Shown: piece after piece, positions 43,733 through 51,932 of the stretch
Numbering within the stretch: position 1 is the stretch's first letter
Layout of the letters: each line of letters opens with the position of its first letter
Assembly (NCBI RefSeq): GCF_014852585.1
Contig: NZ_JACVBX010000017.1
Coordinates: 1 to 64,000 of the forward strand
Direction of reading: 5' to 3'
Length of the DNA: 64,000 nt
From: Pseudomonas sp. PDM18
GTDB lineage: Bacteria; Pseudomonadota; Gammaproteobacteria; Pseudomonadales; Pseudomonadaceae
Notes under the pieces: generated by a model
The model's input: the letters and a program-made list of their open reading frames with translations, nothing else
Told to the model about the DNA's origin: nothing
Database searches by the model: none
Program-made: the position numbers and the translations under genes

Positions 43733-44476
43733 TCAGAGCCAGGGAGCCAGGCGTGTCGCCCAGGCTTCCACCCCTTGCGGGGTCCGCAGTCCGTCATTGC
43801 GGATTTCGATCAGCACGGCGTCCACGCCGCGCTCGTCGCCATGCACCGGGACCGTCATGTCCTCCAGCGGGTCGATCACATAGGGTTGATTGGCGCCGAT
43901 TTCCTCCCCGCTCTGGCGCAGCCCGGCAACCATGCGCTGGGCATAGACTTCGGCTTTTGCGTAGAGCACCCCGGCGACCCATGGGCGTGGCTCGCCGCGA
44001 TAGCGCGGGGTGAAGCTGTGTACGCCGACCAGTCGAGTCGGCCGGTCGGCCGCCAGGCGCTCGTCGAGCAGCGCGCTCAATTGCCGGTGGAAGGGTTCGA
44101 ACAGGCTCCCCATCCTCTCCTGCCGGGCCGCCGCGCTCAGGTTGCGGTTGCCGGGGATCGGGTAGATCTCGCTGTGTTCGGGAATCAGGTCCGGCGCCGA
44201 TAGAGGTCGGTTGAGGTCGATCAGCAGGCGCGAGTAGTTGGCCACCAGCAGCGTGGCGTCCAGGCGCGCCGACAGCTCGCGGGCCAGGTCCAGCGCGCCG
44301 ATGTCCCAGGCGATGTGCTCGGCGGCGGCTGCATCGTCCAGGCCCAGCTGCGCCAGTTCCTCGGGGATGTAGCGGCTGGCGTGCTCGCAGACCAGCAGCA
44401 CCGGGCTCTCGCCCTGGGGATTGACGATCTCGAATGGCGGACGCCGGTAGAAGCCGGATTCAGTAGAACTTTGCAT
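43733..44476 (-). CDS. N-formylglutamate amidohydrolase (HutG2-like) family protein
   Basis: 247 residues. The zinc-hydrolase motifs of the N-formylglutamate amidohydrolase family are visible: VCEHASRYIPEEL (about 30-42), HIAWDIGALDLARELS, YSRLLIDLNRP and VGVHSFTPRY. In Pseudomonas the family member HutG acts in histidine degradation, but no hut genes are here, so another N-acyl-glutamate is possible. The ATG at 44476 lies inside the last codons of the ligase gene (17-bp overlap); an in-frame GTG at 44509 is an alternative. Coupled to the ligase. Confidence 0.85.
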   Translation of the reverse strand: MQSSTESGFYRRPPFEIVNPQGESPVLLVCEHASRYIPEELAQLGLDDAAAAEHIAWDIGALDLARELSARLDATLLVANYSRLLIDLNRPLSAPDLIPEHSEIYPIPGNRNLSAAARQERMGSLFEPFHRQLSALLDERLAADRPTRLVGVHSFTPRYRGEPRPWVAGVLYAKAEVYAQRMVAGLRQSGEEIGANQPYVIDPLEDMTVPVHGDERGVDAVLIEIRNDGLRTPQGVEAWATRLAPWL

Positions 44477-45800
44477 AGGATTCACAGAGTTGTTCTTCGC
44501 TGAGTTCACGGGTCAGGGCCTGCTCCTGGCGCTTCATGGAAACGTAGGTCTGCAGCAGCGCCGGCGGCAGCTGGGCGCACAGTTCGGTATCGGCGAGCAC
44601 CAGGCGCTGGGCCTCCTCCAGCGAACCCGGCAGCGATTTGATCCCCAGCTCCTCGCGCTGGGCATCGCTGAGGCTGTGCGGATCGACGTCGGTGACCGCC
44701 GACAGCGGCAGCTCCTGCTGCATGCCCAAGCGCCCGGCGATCAGCACGGCGGCCATGGCCAGGTGCGGGCTGGCGGTGGCGTCCATGGGGCGGAATTCCA
44801 GGTTGAACTGGCGCGCCTTGGGCTTGCCGCCGATCTCCACCACCGGGCAGATGCGCAGTGCGGCTTCGCGGTTGCGCAGACCCAGGCAGGCGTAGGCGGC
44901 ACTCCAGTGGTGCGGCTTGAGCCGCAGGTAGGACACCGCCGTTGGCGCGGTGAGCGCGCACAGCGCCGGCAGGTGGCGCAGCACGCCGGCAGCCCAGTGC
45001 TCGGCGAGCTTCGACAGGTTGGTCGGCGCGGCTTCGTCGTAGAACACCGGGGTACCGTCCAGGCGTTGCAGGCTCAGGTGCAGGTGCACACCGTTGGTGA
45101 CGGCGCCGGGCGCCAGCAGCGGCGTGAACGTGCTGCGCCAGCCGAACTGGCGGGCGATCTCGCGGGTGACTTCGCGGACGTTCACCGCACGGTCGGCGGC
45201 GGCAACGCCCTGGGTCGGCCGGCAGGTGACTTCGTACTGGTTGCGGCCGTACTCGGGCAGGAACATTTCCGGCTCGGCGCCGATCTGTTCCAGCGCGCTC
45301 ATCAGCCAGCCGCCGAAGTTGCCGGTCTGCCGCTGGGCTTGCAGGGAGAAAGCGGCGGCGTGCTCGTCCGCCAGGCCCAGCAGGTTGAATTCGTGTTCGA
45401 AGGCGGCGGTGACTTGCAGATCCAGCTCCCGGTAACGGGCGATCTCTTCGCGCAGCAGAGTGCGCGGGCACACCGGCCAGGGCGCGCCGGCGGTGGTCAC
45501 CAAGTCGCCGTGCAGGTAATCCAGCGGCGCGGCCTGGGCGTCCGGGCCATTTTCAAGACGCACCCGGCTGCTCGGGTCGGGCAGCAGGCGCAAGTCGCCG
45601 TGGCTGCCCCAGGGATTGTCGTCGGCGATGATGTCCTGGGGCGTCAGCGCGCTGTTGGCGGGCACCCAGCCACAACCAGTGACGAGCTGCTCGGCGACTT
45701 CCGATTCGGGAAGCGAGCGGCCACGGGTGATGCCGCAGAGGTCGGTGGTGACGAAGCTGGTCAGGCGCATCGGAGCGGGATTGTTATTGTTCTGACTCAT
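44460..45800 (-). CDS. Glutamine synthetase-like (gamma-glutamyl-amine) ligase
   Basis: 446 residues, shorter than GlnA (about 470). GS catalytic features: AAFEHEFNLLG (metal Glu), YGRNQYEVTC, the ammonium-site region NGVHLHLSLQ and the late NLEFRPMDATASPHLAMAA. Missing the classical adenylylation loop. Such divergent members ligate glutamate to amines (putrescine, ethanolamine, isopropylamine and others) with ATP. Gene order, cysteine hydrolase before and N-formylglutamate-amidohydrolase-like after, suggests an amine route via gamma-glutamyl intermediates (inference). Confidence 0.88.
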   Translation of the reverse strand: MSQNNNNPAPMRLTSFVTTDLCGITRGRSLPESEVAEQLVTGCGWVPANSALTPQDIIADDNPWGSHGDLRLLPDPSSRVRLENGPDAQAAPLDYLHGDLVTTAGAPWPVCPRTLLREEIARYRELDLQVTAAFEHEFNLLGLADEHAAAFSLQAQRQTGNFGGWLMSALEQIGAEPEMFLPEYGRNQYEVTCRPTQGVAAADRAVNVREVTREIARQFGWRSTFTPLLAPGAVTNGVHLHLSLQRLDGTPVFYDEAAPTNLSKLAEHWAAGVLRHLPALCALTAPTAVSYLRLKPHHWSAAYACLGLRNREAALRICPVVEIGGKPKARQFNLEFRPMDATASPHLAMAAVLIAGRLGMQQELPLSAVTDVDPHSLSDAQREELGIKSLPGSLEEAQRLVLADTELCAQLPPALLQTYVSMKRQEQALTRELSEEQLCESYAKFY

Positions 45801-45815
45801 GACGTTCTCCCGGCC

Positions 45816-46463
45816 TCAGGCCAGCGCGGCGATGCGGGCCAGCACGCTGTCGGTGTCGGCGATCCAGCAGTAGCCCTTGATCGCTTCCAGACAGGCCTGG
45901 TGGCGTTCGGCGGTGTGGGTGGCGCAGGCGTCCTCGACCAGGGTGACGAGGTAGCCACGGTCGGCGGCGTCGCGCACGGCCATGTCCACGCACTGGTCCG
46001 TGACCACGCCGCAGATGATCAGGTTGCGGGTATTCAGGTTGCGCAGCACGTAGTCGATGGCGGTGGAGTTGAAAACGCCCGAGGACGTCTTCGGCAACAC
46101 GATCTCGTTCTCCCGCGGCGCCAGGGCGTCGATCACCTGCGCGTCCGGGCTGCCCTTGGGCAGGTGCATGTCGGAGAGCTTGTGGTCCAGCGAGCGGTCA
46201 CGGCCATCGGCGGTGAGGCTCTCGATGATGGTGTGCAGCACCTCCCCGCCCACCTCGCGCATGGCCGCCAGCAGGCGCTGCTGGTTGGGTATCACGCTCG
46301 CCTCGACGCGCTCGTAGAAGTAGCGGTGCGTCGTCGGATCGACGTGGGCATCGCGACCGGGGATGACCCAGGCGTTCTGCATGTCGACGAACAGGATGGC
46401 GGTCTGGCCGGGGGTGAACGGAAGGTCACGGGGCGATGGGTGGGGCAAGCTGAACACGGTCAT
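45816..46463 (-). CDS. Isochorismatase-family cysteine hydrolase
   Basis: 215 residues. Catalytic triad of the family: Asp27 in FVDMQNAW, Lys125 in VLPKTSSGVF and Cys158 in VVTDQCVD. It lacks the isochorismate-specific carrier domain, so an amidase role (nicotinamidase, biuret, N-carbamoyl or similar) is likelier. ATGA overlap with the RpiR gene upstream and 15 bp before the GS-like gene: the central enzyme of the operon. Confidence 0.9.
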   Translation of the reverse strand: MTVFSLPHPSPRDLPFTPGQTAILFVDMQNAWVIPGRDAHVDPTTHRYFYERVEASVIPNQQRLLAAMREVGGEVLHTIIESLTADGRDRSLDHKLSDMHLPKGSPDAQVIDALAPRENEIVLPKTSSGVFNSTAIDYVLRNLNTRNLIICGVVTDQCVDMAVRDAADRGYLVTLVEDACATHTAERHQACLEAIKGYCWIADTDSVLARIAALA

Positions 46464-47317
46464 TCCTCGAGGATGTGGCTGCCGAAGGCAGCTCTCAGGT
46501 GGTCGATGCCTTCCAGGCGTTCGTCGAGCTGGCCATCCATGCGCGCTACCAGGCTGGCGATCAGCGCCTCGACCTGGGCCATGGTCGGCACCAGGGTGTC
46601 GAAGGGCGATGGGGATTCCACCGGGGCACTGATGATCAGGTCGGCGAACTCGCGCAGCGGCGAGTCGTAGATATCGGTGAACAGCACCACGCGAGCGCCA
46701 CGGGCCTTGGCGGCGCGGGTCACTCCCAATGCCTGGGCCTGGTAGCGGCGGTAGTCGAATACCACCACCAGCGTCTGGCGGTCGATGTCGCCCAGCTGGT
46801 CGGGCAGCGCGGCGCCGTCGTCCAGCAGCAGGCAGCCGCTGCGCAGCATGCGCAGATGCGCCACCAGGTAACCGGCGAGGAAGCGGCTGAAGCGGCCGCC
46901 GTGGCAGAGCACGCGCAGCTTGGGGTCGAGCAGCCAGTCGCCGAGCAGGCGCACGTCATCGGCCTGGGTCAGCGCCAGGGTGCGCTGGATGCCTTCGCTG
47001 GCGTCGCTCAGGTAATTGGACCAGACGTCATCGCGGCTCATCCCTTCGCGGCGCCCGGCGAGCAGGGTGCGCGGCGAGCGCAGGCGGTCGTCCACCTCGG
47101 CCATCAGCGCGTTCTGGAAGTCGCTGTAGCCGCTGAAGCCGAGCTTCTTCACCAGCCGCAGGATGCTGGGGTCGCTGACCCCGGCCTGCCGGGCGAGGCG
47201 CGACATCGGCCCGAGGCCGGCGCGCGGGTAGTCGTCGAGCAAGGCGCGCAGGACCTTGCGCTCGGCCTTGGTGAGCTCGACTTCCGGGGTGTTCAGGCGA
47301 TTTTTGAGTGTGAGCAT
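46460..47317 (-). CDS. RpiR-family transcriptional regulator
   Basis: 285 residues from ATG 47317 (MLTLKNR). N-terminal HTH_6 domain (about 15-85: LTKAERKVLRALLDDYPR, GVSDPSILRLVKKLGFSGYSDFQ) and a SIS-type effector domain (about 130-270: RVLCHGGRFSRFLAGY, RQTLVVVFDYRRYQ). Most RpiR proteins sense sugar phosphates; some control amine or nucleoside catabolism. It is the first gene of the cysteine hydrolase/ligase/amidohydrolase operon, with a perfect dyad at its promoter, suggesting autoregulation. Confidence 0.92.
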   Translation of the reverse strand: MLTLKNRLNTPEVELTKAERKVLRALLDDYPRAGLGPMSRLARQAGVSDPSILRLVKKLGFSGYSDFQNALMAEVDDRLRSPRTLLAGRREGMSRDDVWSNYLSDASEGIQRTLALTQADDVRLLGDWLLDPKLRVLCHGGRFSRFLAGYLVAHLRMLRSGCLLLDDGAALPDQLGDIDRQTLVVVFDYRRYQAQALGVTRAAKARGARVVLFTDIYDSPLREFADLIISAPVESPSPFDTLVPTMAQVEALIASLVARMDGQLDERLEGIDHLRAAFGSHILEE

Positions 47318-47382
47318 GGAGGCGCCTCTTGTTATGGCACCATTTGTATAATGCGCTTCAGAAAGTTTCAATATGTATTTTT

Positions 47383-47398
47383 TGTAGTATTCACTACA
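47383..47398. promoter_or_regulatory. Perfect dyad, candidate RpiR operator
   Basis: TGTAGTATTCACTACA: arms TGTAGT/ACTACA around ATTC, 66 bp before the RpiR ATG in an AT-rich promoter stretch (about 47340-47400, including TATAAT-like and TTGAAA-like elements on the minus strand). Perfect 16-bp dyads of this type are typical RpiR sites. Confidence 0.55.
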
Positions 47399-47527
47399 CA
47401 ATGCGGACGCACGACAGCAATCTGCCGACGTAGACGTCCGCCTGCGATTTTCCGTGAAATCACGTAGCGTGTTTGCCGGCGCGTCGAACGGCGTTACGCC
47501 GGCGTCGAGGCTGGATGAACGAATTGG

Positions 47528-47562
47528 AAAAAGCCGGCGCCGGAGTGTTCCACGGCGCCAGC
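47528..47562 (-). terminator. Intrinsic terminator of the small minus-strand gene
   Basis: On the minus strand GCTGGCGCCG pairs with CGGCGCCGGC (one G:T) around a 10-nt loop and is followed immediately by TTTTT (47528-47532). A textbook Rho-independent terminator 36 bp beyond the stop at 47599. Confidence 0.8.
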
Positions 47563-47598
47563 CATCACGCTCAGGAGGGGCGCCAGCGCGCCGCTGCG

Positions 47599-47853
47599 TC
47601 AGACGCTGTCGTCGAGGCGCTCGACCCAGCGTTCAGCCGCGTCATGGGACGCCTGGAAGGCTTCCTCATGGGATTCCCACGGGCCGACCACCACATCCAG
47701 CGGCGAGACGCCGGCCGGCATTTTCGCCAGCGACAGCAGCACCTCACCCACCTTGCCCGGGGCGATGTAACGCGGCGACATCAACACGGCGACTCCCGTG
47801 GAAGTCAGGTATTCACTAGGCGCCATGAACTCCGGCTCGCTAGACTGCTGCAT
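47599..47853 (-). CDS. Small conserved-looking protein of unknown function
   Basis: 84 residues: MQQSSEPEFMAPSEYLTS, then a mixed alpha/beta pattern (VAVLMSPRYIAPGKVGEVLL) and an acidic, Trp-containing end (GPWESHEEAFQASHDAAERW). No signal peptide or membrane span. The ATG has GGGGGGAAACCGC upstream and the gene is followed by a perfect terminator, which supports expression as a one-gene unit. No family recognised. Confidence 0.7.
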   Translation of the reverse strand: MQQSSEPEFMAPSEYLTSTGVAVLMSPRYIAPGKVGEVLLSLAKMPAGVSPLDVVVGPWESHEEAFQASHDAAERWVERLDDSV

Positions 47854-48003
47854 GCGGTTTCCCCCCTGGGCTTGTACGGCCTGTTCTCAGGATGACGACG
47901 GCGAGGCGCACAGCGCGCACTCTTACTGATTCCTGACCCGGCCGGGCAAGCGACAGTTCCGGCAACCGCCGCCGTTCCACGCGGTAGCGGACAAACGGCC
48001 GTT

Positions 48004-49551
48004 TCAGGCCGGCAATGGCTCGTGGACCGGCATCGGCCGGTCGAGCAGCGTGCCCACTAGTACGGCGAAAACCAGGGCAGCGATGCCCGCCACCAGCAGC
48101 ACACTCTGGAAACCACCGATGAAGGCCTGGCGCACGACCGGTGCGAGAGCAATGCGCTGGGCCGGATCGACCAGCGACAGCGCGGCCGTGAAGTCCCCCG
48201 CCGCCGCGCGGGTCGCCATCTCGGCGGCCTTCTCCATCTGCGCAGGGGCAAGCTTTACCAGCGCGTCACGCAGCAACTGGGCGCTGCGTGCGGCCAGGAC
48301 ACCGCCCAGAATGCCCACGGCCAGCACGATGGCGGCGAAGCGCGTGGTGGTGCTCAACCCCGAGGCCATGCCGGTACGCTCGCGGGGCACGCAGGCCATG
48401 ATGTTCTTCTGCGTGTCGCCATTGAGCAGCCCGGCACCGGCGCCCAGAACCAGGCTGGCGAGGGCGAAGGCCAGGTAACCGCCCTGCCCGGCCGCCAGCG
48501 CGCAAAGCAGGTTGCCCGCACCGACCAGCACCAACCCCAGGGCAAAAATCCGCGCCGGACTGAAGCGCCCGCTCAGGCGCATGCCCACCCGTGGCGCCAG
48601 CAGCATCGCCAGGGCGAACGGCAGCATGCCCGCGCCCGCCGCCACAGCCGACAGTTGCAGTCCGTTCTGCAGGTACAGCGGCAGCAGGGTCATCATCACC
48701 TGAGCGCAGGCGGCGTAGGCGAACATGCCGAGCAAGGCGCCAATGAAACGCGCGCTGCGCATCAGCCGCAGGTCGATCATCGGCCGCGCCTGGCTGCGCT
48801 CCACCAGCACGAACAGGCCGAGCAGCCCGGCGCTGACCAGCAGCCGCGCGAGGGTCGGTGGGCTGTCCCAGCCGACGCGGTTGCCATCGATCAGCGCCCA
48901 GATCAGGTAGCCCAGGCCGCCGGCGAAGGTCAGGCTGCCCAGCGGGTCGAGGCGCGCGGCCGCGTTGTCGCGGGACTCCTCGATGCTGCGCAGCGCCATC
49001 GCTCCCAGCAGCACCACCAGCGGCAGGTTGAGATAGAAGATCCAGCGCCAGCCCAGGGTCGCGGATATCACCCCGCCCAGCAGCGGCGCAAAGGTGATGG
49101 TGGCGCCCATGCATACGCCCCAGAAGGCCCACGCGCGCAGGCGCTCCTCGGGTTCGTGGAAGCGATGGCCGATGGCGGCCAGCGCCGAGGTCAGCAGCAA
49201 CGCGGCGCCGACTCCCTTGGCGGCGCGGGCGATATCCAGGAACAGCAGGCTCGGCGCCGCACCGCAGGCCAGCGAGGCTACGCCGAACAGCACCAGCCCG
49301 AGCAGCAGCATGCGCCGCAGGCCGAAACGGTCGGCCAGGCTGCCGGCGGGCAGCAGGCAGGCGGCGAAGGCCAGCAGGTAGGCGCTGACCACCCACTCGA
49401 TATCGGCGAAGGAGCCGGACAGGTCGCGGGCGATGCTCGGCAGCGAAACCGCGACGATGTTGGTGTCGAGGATGATCAGCGCGCACACCGCCGAAGCGGT
49501 CAGCAGGGTGAAACGGGCGGAGGGTCGTGGGCGAATCACAGGGTCGGACAT
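48004..49551 (-). CDS. DHA2-type MFS drug efflux transporter (EmrB/QacA-like)
   Basis: 515 residues with fourteen membrane helices, the DHA2 hallmark. Motif A is ADRFGLRRMLLLG (about 73-85), motif C-like GWRWIFYLNLPL near 167-178 and the LDTNIVAVSLPSIARDL opening. It should expel drugs or toxic compounds by proton antiport. No EmrA partner is next to it. Divergent from a LysR gene at 49693, the probable regulator, with an LTTR-like box between. Confidence 0.9.
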   Translation of the reverse strand: MSDPVIRPRPSARFTLLTASAVCALIILDTNIVAVSLPSIARDLSGSFADIEWVVSAYLLAFAACLLPAGSLADRFGLRRMLLLGLVLFGVASLACGAAPSLLFLDIARAAKGVGAALLLTSALAAIGHRFHEPEERLRAWAFWGVCMGATITFAPLLGGVISATLGWRWIFYLNLPLVVLLGAMALRSIEESRDNAAARLDPLGSLTFAGGLGYLIWALIDGNRVGWDSPPTLARLLVSAGLLGLFVLVERSQARPMIDLRLMRSARFIGALLGMFAYAACAQVMMTLLPLYLQNGLQLSAVAAGAGMLPFALAMLLAPRVGMRLSGRFSPARIFALGLVLVGAGNLLCALAAGQGGYLAFALASLVLGAGAGLLNGDTQKNIMACVPRERTGMASGLSTTTRFAAIVLAVGILGGVLAARSAQLLRDALVKLAPAQMEKAAEMATRAAAGDFTAALSLVDPAQRIALAPVVRQAFIGGFQSVLLVAGIAALVFAVLVGTLLDRPMPVHEPLPA

Positions 49552-49672
49552 GGCAAGGCTTCCCGCGCTGGCCGGCGCGCCGGGTTTTGCCCTCGCCGCG
49601 CCGGCCTTGTAGTGTTGCCTCCACGGTAACGCCCGCGTGCGCCGGGCTTGTTAGCCACGGCGGCCTTCGTCA

Positions 49673-49687
49673 TTAGCCTGCGACTAA
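49673..49687. promoter_or_regulatory. LysR-type box upstream of LysR/MFS divergent promoter
   Basis: TTAGCCTGCGACTAA: arms TTAG/CTAA in the T-N11-A layout of LysR sites, 5 bp before the LysR ATG at 49693 and 122 bp from the MFS start. A further TTAGCC occurs at about 49651. Confidence 0.45.
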
Positions 49688-49692
49688 CGAAT

Positions 49693-50583
49693 ATGGAAAT
49701 CCGTCATTTCCGCTACTTCCTCAGCGTCGCCCACCACGGCCACTTCACCCGCGCGGCCGAGCAACTGGGCATCGCCCCGCCGACCCTGAGCCGGCAGATC
49801 CAGGACATGGAAAAGGAGCTCGGCGTGCTGCTGTTCCAGCGCAGCCAGCGCGAGGTGCGCCTGACCGCCGCCGGCGAAGCCCTGCTGGCGGAAGCCGGAC
49901 TCGCGGTACGCCAGTTCGACGCCGCGCAACTGGGCGCGCAGCGCGCCGGCCGCGGCGAAACCGGGCACCTGCGCCTGGGCTACGTGGCCTCGGCGGCCTA
50001 TTCCGGCGTGCTGCAGCAGCATGTCGAGCAATTCACCCGCGCTCTGCCGGCGGTGGATCTGGACATCAGCGAAGCGCCCATGGCGCAACTGCCGGCGCAG
50101 GTACGCGACGGAACGCTCGACCTCGCCTACGTGCGCTCGCCGATGAGCCTGCCGGAGGAGCTGGAAGCCATCGCCCTGCAGGAGGAAGGCTTCGTCCTCG
50201 CCCTGCCCGCTTCCTCGCGCCTCAACGAGCTGCCGGAGATTCGCGCCGCGCGCTTGAGTGGTGAAACCTTCATCCTCCCGGAGCAGATCTCCGGCACGCT
50301 GGAAGTGGCCAGCGCCGGCGGATTCGCCCCGCGCCTGGGCCAGCAGCCGGGCAGCCTGGTCGCGGTGATCGCGCTGGTATCCCTCGGCCGCGGCGTCGCC
50401 ATCGTCCCCGAGTCCGTGGTGCGCCGGGTGCAGCTGCCGCAGGTGAACTACCGCCCGCTCGTCGACTGCGCGCCGCGCTCCTGGCTCTCGCTGCTGTACC
50501 GGCGCTTCGAGAAATCACCGCTGGTGCGGCGCTACATCGAACAGGTCCGGGCTCAGTCCGCCGACCACACCGCCAGCTCGTAG
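49693..50583 (+). CDS. LysR-family transcriptional regulator
   Basis: 296 residues from ATG 49693. Opening MEIRHFRYFLSVAHHGHFTR and IAPPTLSRQIQDMEKELGVL, with HLRLGYVASAAYSGVLQQH, typical of the BenM/CatR-like group. Divergent from the DHA2 pump gene. The last 31 bp overlap, tail to tail, a VOC protein gene. Confidence 0.9.
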   Translation: MEIRHFRYFLSVAHHGHFTRAAEQLGIAPPTLSRQIQDMEKELGVLLFQRSQREVRLTAAGEALLAEAGLAVRQFDAAQLGAQRAGRGETGHLRLGYVASAAYSGVLQQHVEQFTRALPAVDLDISEAPMAQLPAQVRDGTLDLAYVRSPMSLPEELEAIALQEEGFVLALPASSRLNELPEIRAARLSGETFILPEQISGTLEVASAGGFAPRLGQQPGSLVAVIALVSLGRGVAIVPESVVRRVQLPQVNYRPLVDCAPRSWLSLLYRRFEKSPLVRRYIEQVRAQSADHTASS

Positions 50584-50906
50584 CCGTCCGGATCGATGAA
50601 ATGGAAGCGCCGGCCGCCGGGGAAGGCAAAGGTCGCGCGGCTGATGGTGGCGCCGGCGGCTTCGAGGCGCGCCTGTGTCTGCGCCAGGTCGTCGGCGTAG
50701 AGGATCACCAGCGGGCCGCCCGGGCGCACCGGCTCGCCAGTGGTGAAGCCACCGGTGAGGCGACCGTCGCTGAATTCGCTGTAGGTGGGACCGTAGTCGG
50801 TGAAGCTCCAGCCAAAGGCGCTACCGTAGAAGGCCTTGCTGCGCGCGATGTCGCTGACGTTGAACTCGATGTTGTCGATCTGACGGTCGTTTCCGCGGAT
50901 ACCCAT
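50553..50906 (-). CDS. VOC-family (glyoxalase/bleomycin-resistance-fold) protein
   Basis: 117 residues from ATG 50906 (MGIRGND), preceded by GGAGGCGACT. One VOC betaalphabetabetabeta pair: INNIEF-like start (IDNIEFNVSDIARSKAFYGS), GGPLVILYADDL and the end RRFHFIDPDGYELAVW. The putative metal ligands of this family (His/Glu) are only partly conserved, so enzyme activity is uncertain. Convergent, overlapping the LysR gene. Confidence 0.88.
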   Translation of the reverse strand: MGIRGNDRQIDNIEFNVSDIARSKAFYGSAFGWSFTDYGPTYSEFSDGRLTGGFTTGEPVRPGGPLVILYADDLAQTQARLEAAGATISRATFAFPGGRRFHFIDPDGYELAVWSAD

Positions 50907-51049
50907 AGTCGCCTCCTGGCAAGTCATGTCGGCCTGATCCTACGGCAAATCCCTGCGAGCAAAGCGCACCGCGCCGGTCAGCCGCAGGCTGATTGGCCAT
51001 TTCCCGCCGATTGACGAATAATCATCGCGACTCAGCCAGATTCGCCGCC

Positions 51050-51838
51050 ATGCTCAACATCCCCCTCGCCAGCGTCGACGACGTCGACCGCGCCGTGCTC
51101 GCCATCGGCACCGACTACCCGCTCGGCACACTGCTCAAGCCCCACGCCCACCGCCGGGCGCAGTTCCTCTATGGCATGAGCGGGCTGATGGAGGTGGAGA
51201 CCGAGGACGGCGCCTGGGTGATCCCACCCTACAGCGGCGTGTGGATTCCCGCCGGCAAGCAGCATCGGGTGCTGATGCGCGGTGTCAGCACGCGCAGCCT
51301 GTACATCGACCCGCAGGTGCCGGTGCGCGATACCCTGCTGTGCCAGGCGTTGACCGTTTCGCCGCTGCTGCATCACCTGCTGCTGGCCAGCGTCGAGGTA
51401 ACGGCGCTGCACGACGAGAACGGCCGCGACGGCGACCTGATCCGCCTGCTGCTCCACGAGCTGCGCCAGGCGCCGAGCCTGCCGCTGTTTGCCCCGCTGC
51501 CGGCGCACCCGCGCCTGCTGGAGCTGTGCCGGGACTTCCTGCGCGCACCGGCCATCAATGTCACCGCGGACCTCTGGGCCGCCGAACTGCATCGCAGCAC
51601 ACGCACCTTCAGCCGGCTGTTCCGCCAGCAGACCGGCCTCTCCTTCGGCGCGTGGCGCCAGCAGGCCTGCCTGCTCGCCGCCGTCACGCGGCTGGCGGCA
51701 GGCAACCCGGTCACCCGCGTCGCGCTGGAACTGGGCTACGACAGCCCGAGCGCCTTCTCCAGCATGTTCCGCCGCAGCCTTGGCGTGGCGCCCAGCAGTT
51801 ACCAGGCCTCGGCGGACAGTACTGCGGCGACCGCCTAG
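51050..51838 (+). CDS. AraC-family regulator with cupin sensor
   Basis: 262 residues from ATG 51050. N-terminal cupin (HAHRRAQFLYGMSGLMEVET, PPYSGVWIPAGKQH) and a C-terminal double HTH (about 165-255: WAAELHRSTRTFSRLFRQQT, VTRVALELGYDSPSAFSSMF). This layout resembles the NimR/YdeO-like repressors that control drug transporters. Divergent from the VOC gene; a same-strand NAD-binding protein gene follows 94 bp later. Confidence 0.9.
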   Translation: MLNIPLASVDDVDRAVLAIGTDYPLGTLLKPHAHRRAQFLYGMSGLMEVETEDGAWVIPPYSGVWIPAGKQHRVLMRGVSTRSLYIDPQVPVRDTLLCQALTVSPLLHHLLLASVEVTALHDENGRDGDLIRLLLHELRQAPSLPLFAPLPAHPRLLELCRDFLRAPAINVTADLWAAELHRSTRTFSRLFRQQTGLSFGAWRQQACLLAAVTRLAAGNPVTRVALELGYDSPSAFSSMFRRSLGVAPSSYQASADSTAATA

Positions 51839-51932
51839 CACCGCTCGCGCAATTGGACTGAACCCTCGCCGGCGCTCTCCTTCGATATGCACATGTCGCA
51901 TCCATCGAACCACTGCTGTCGAAGGAGCCTCC

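Noticed and set aside
42246-43883. 545-codon His/Gln-rich plus-strand frame
   Set aside because: Antisense shadow of the APC permease gene; composition is far from any real protein of this organism.
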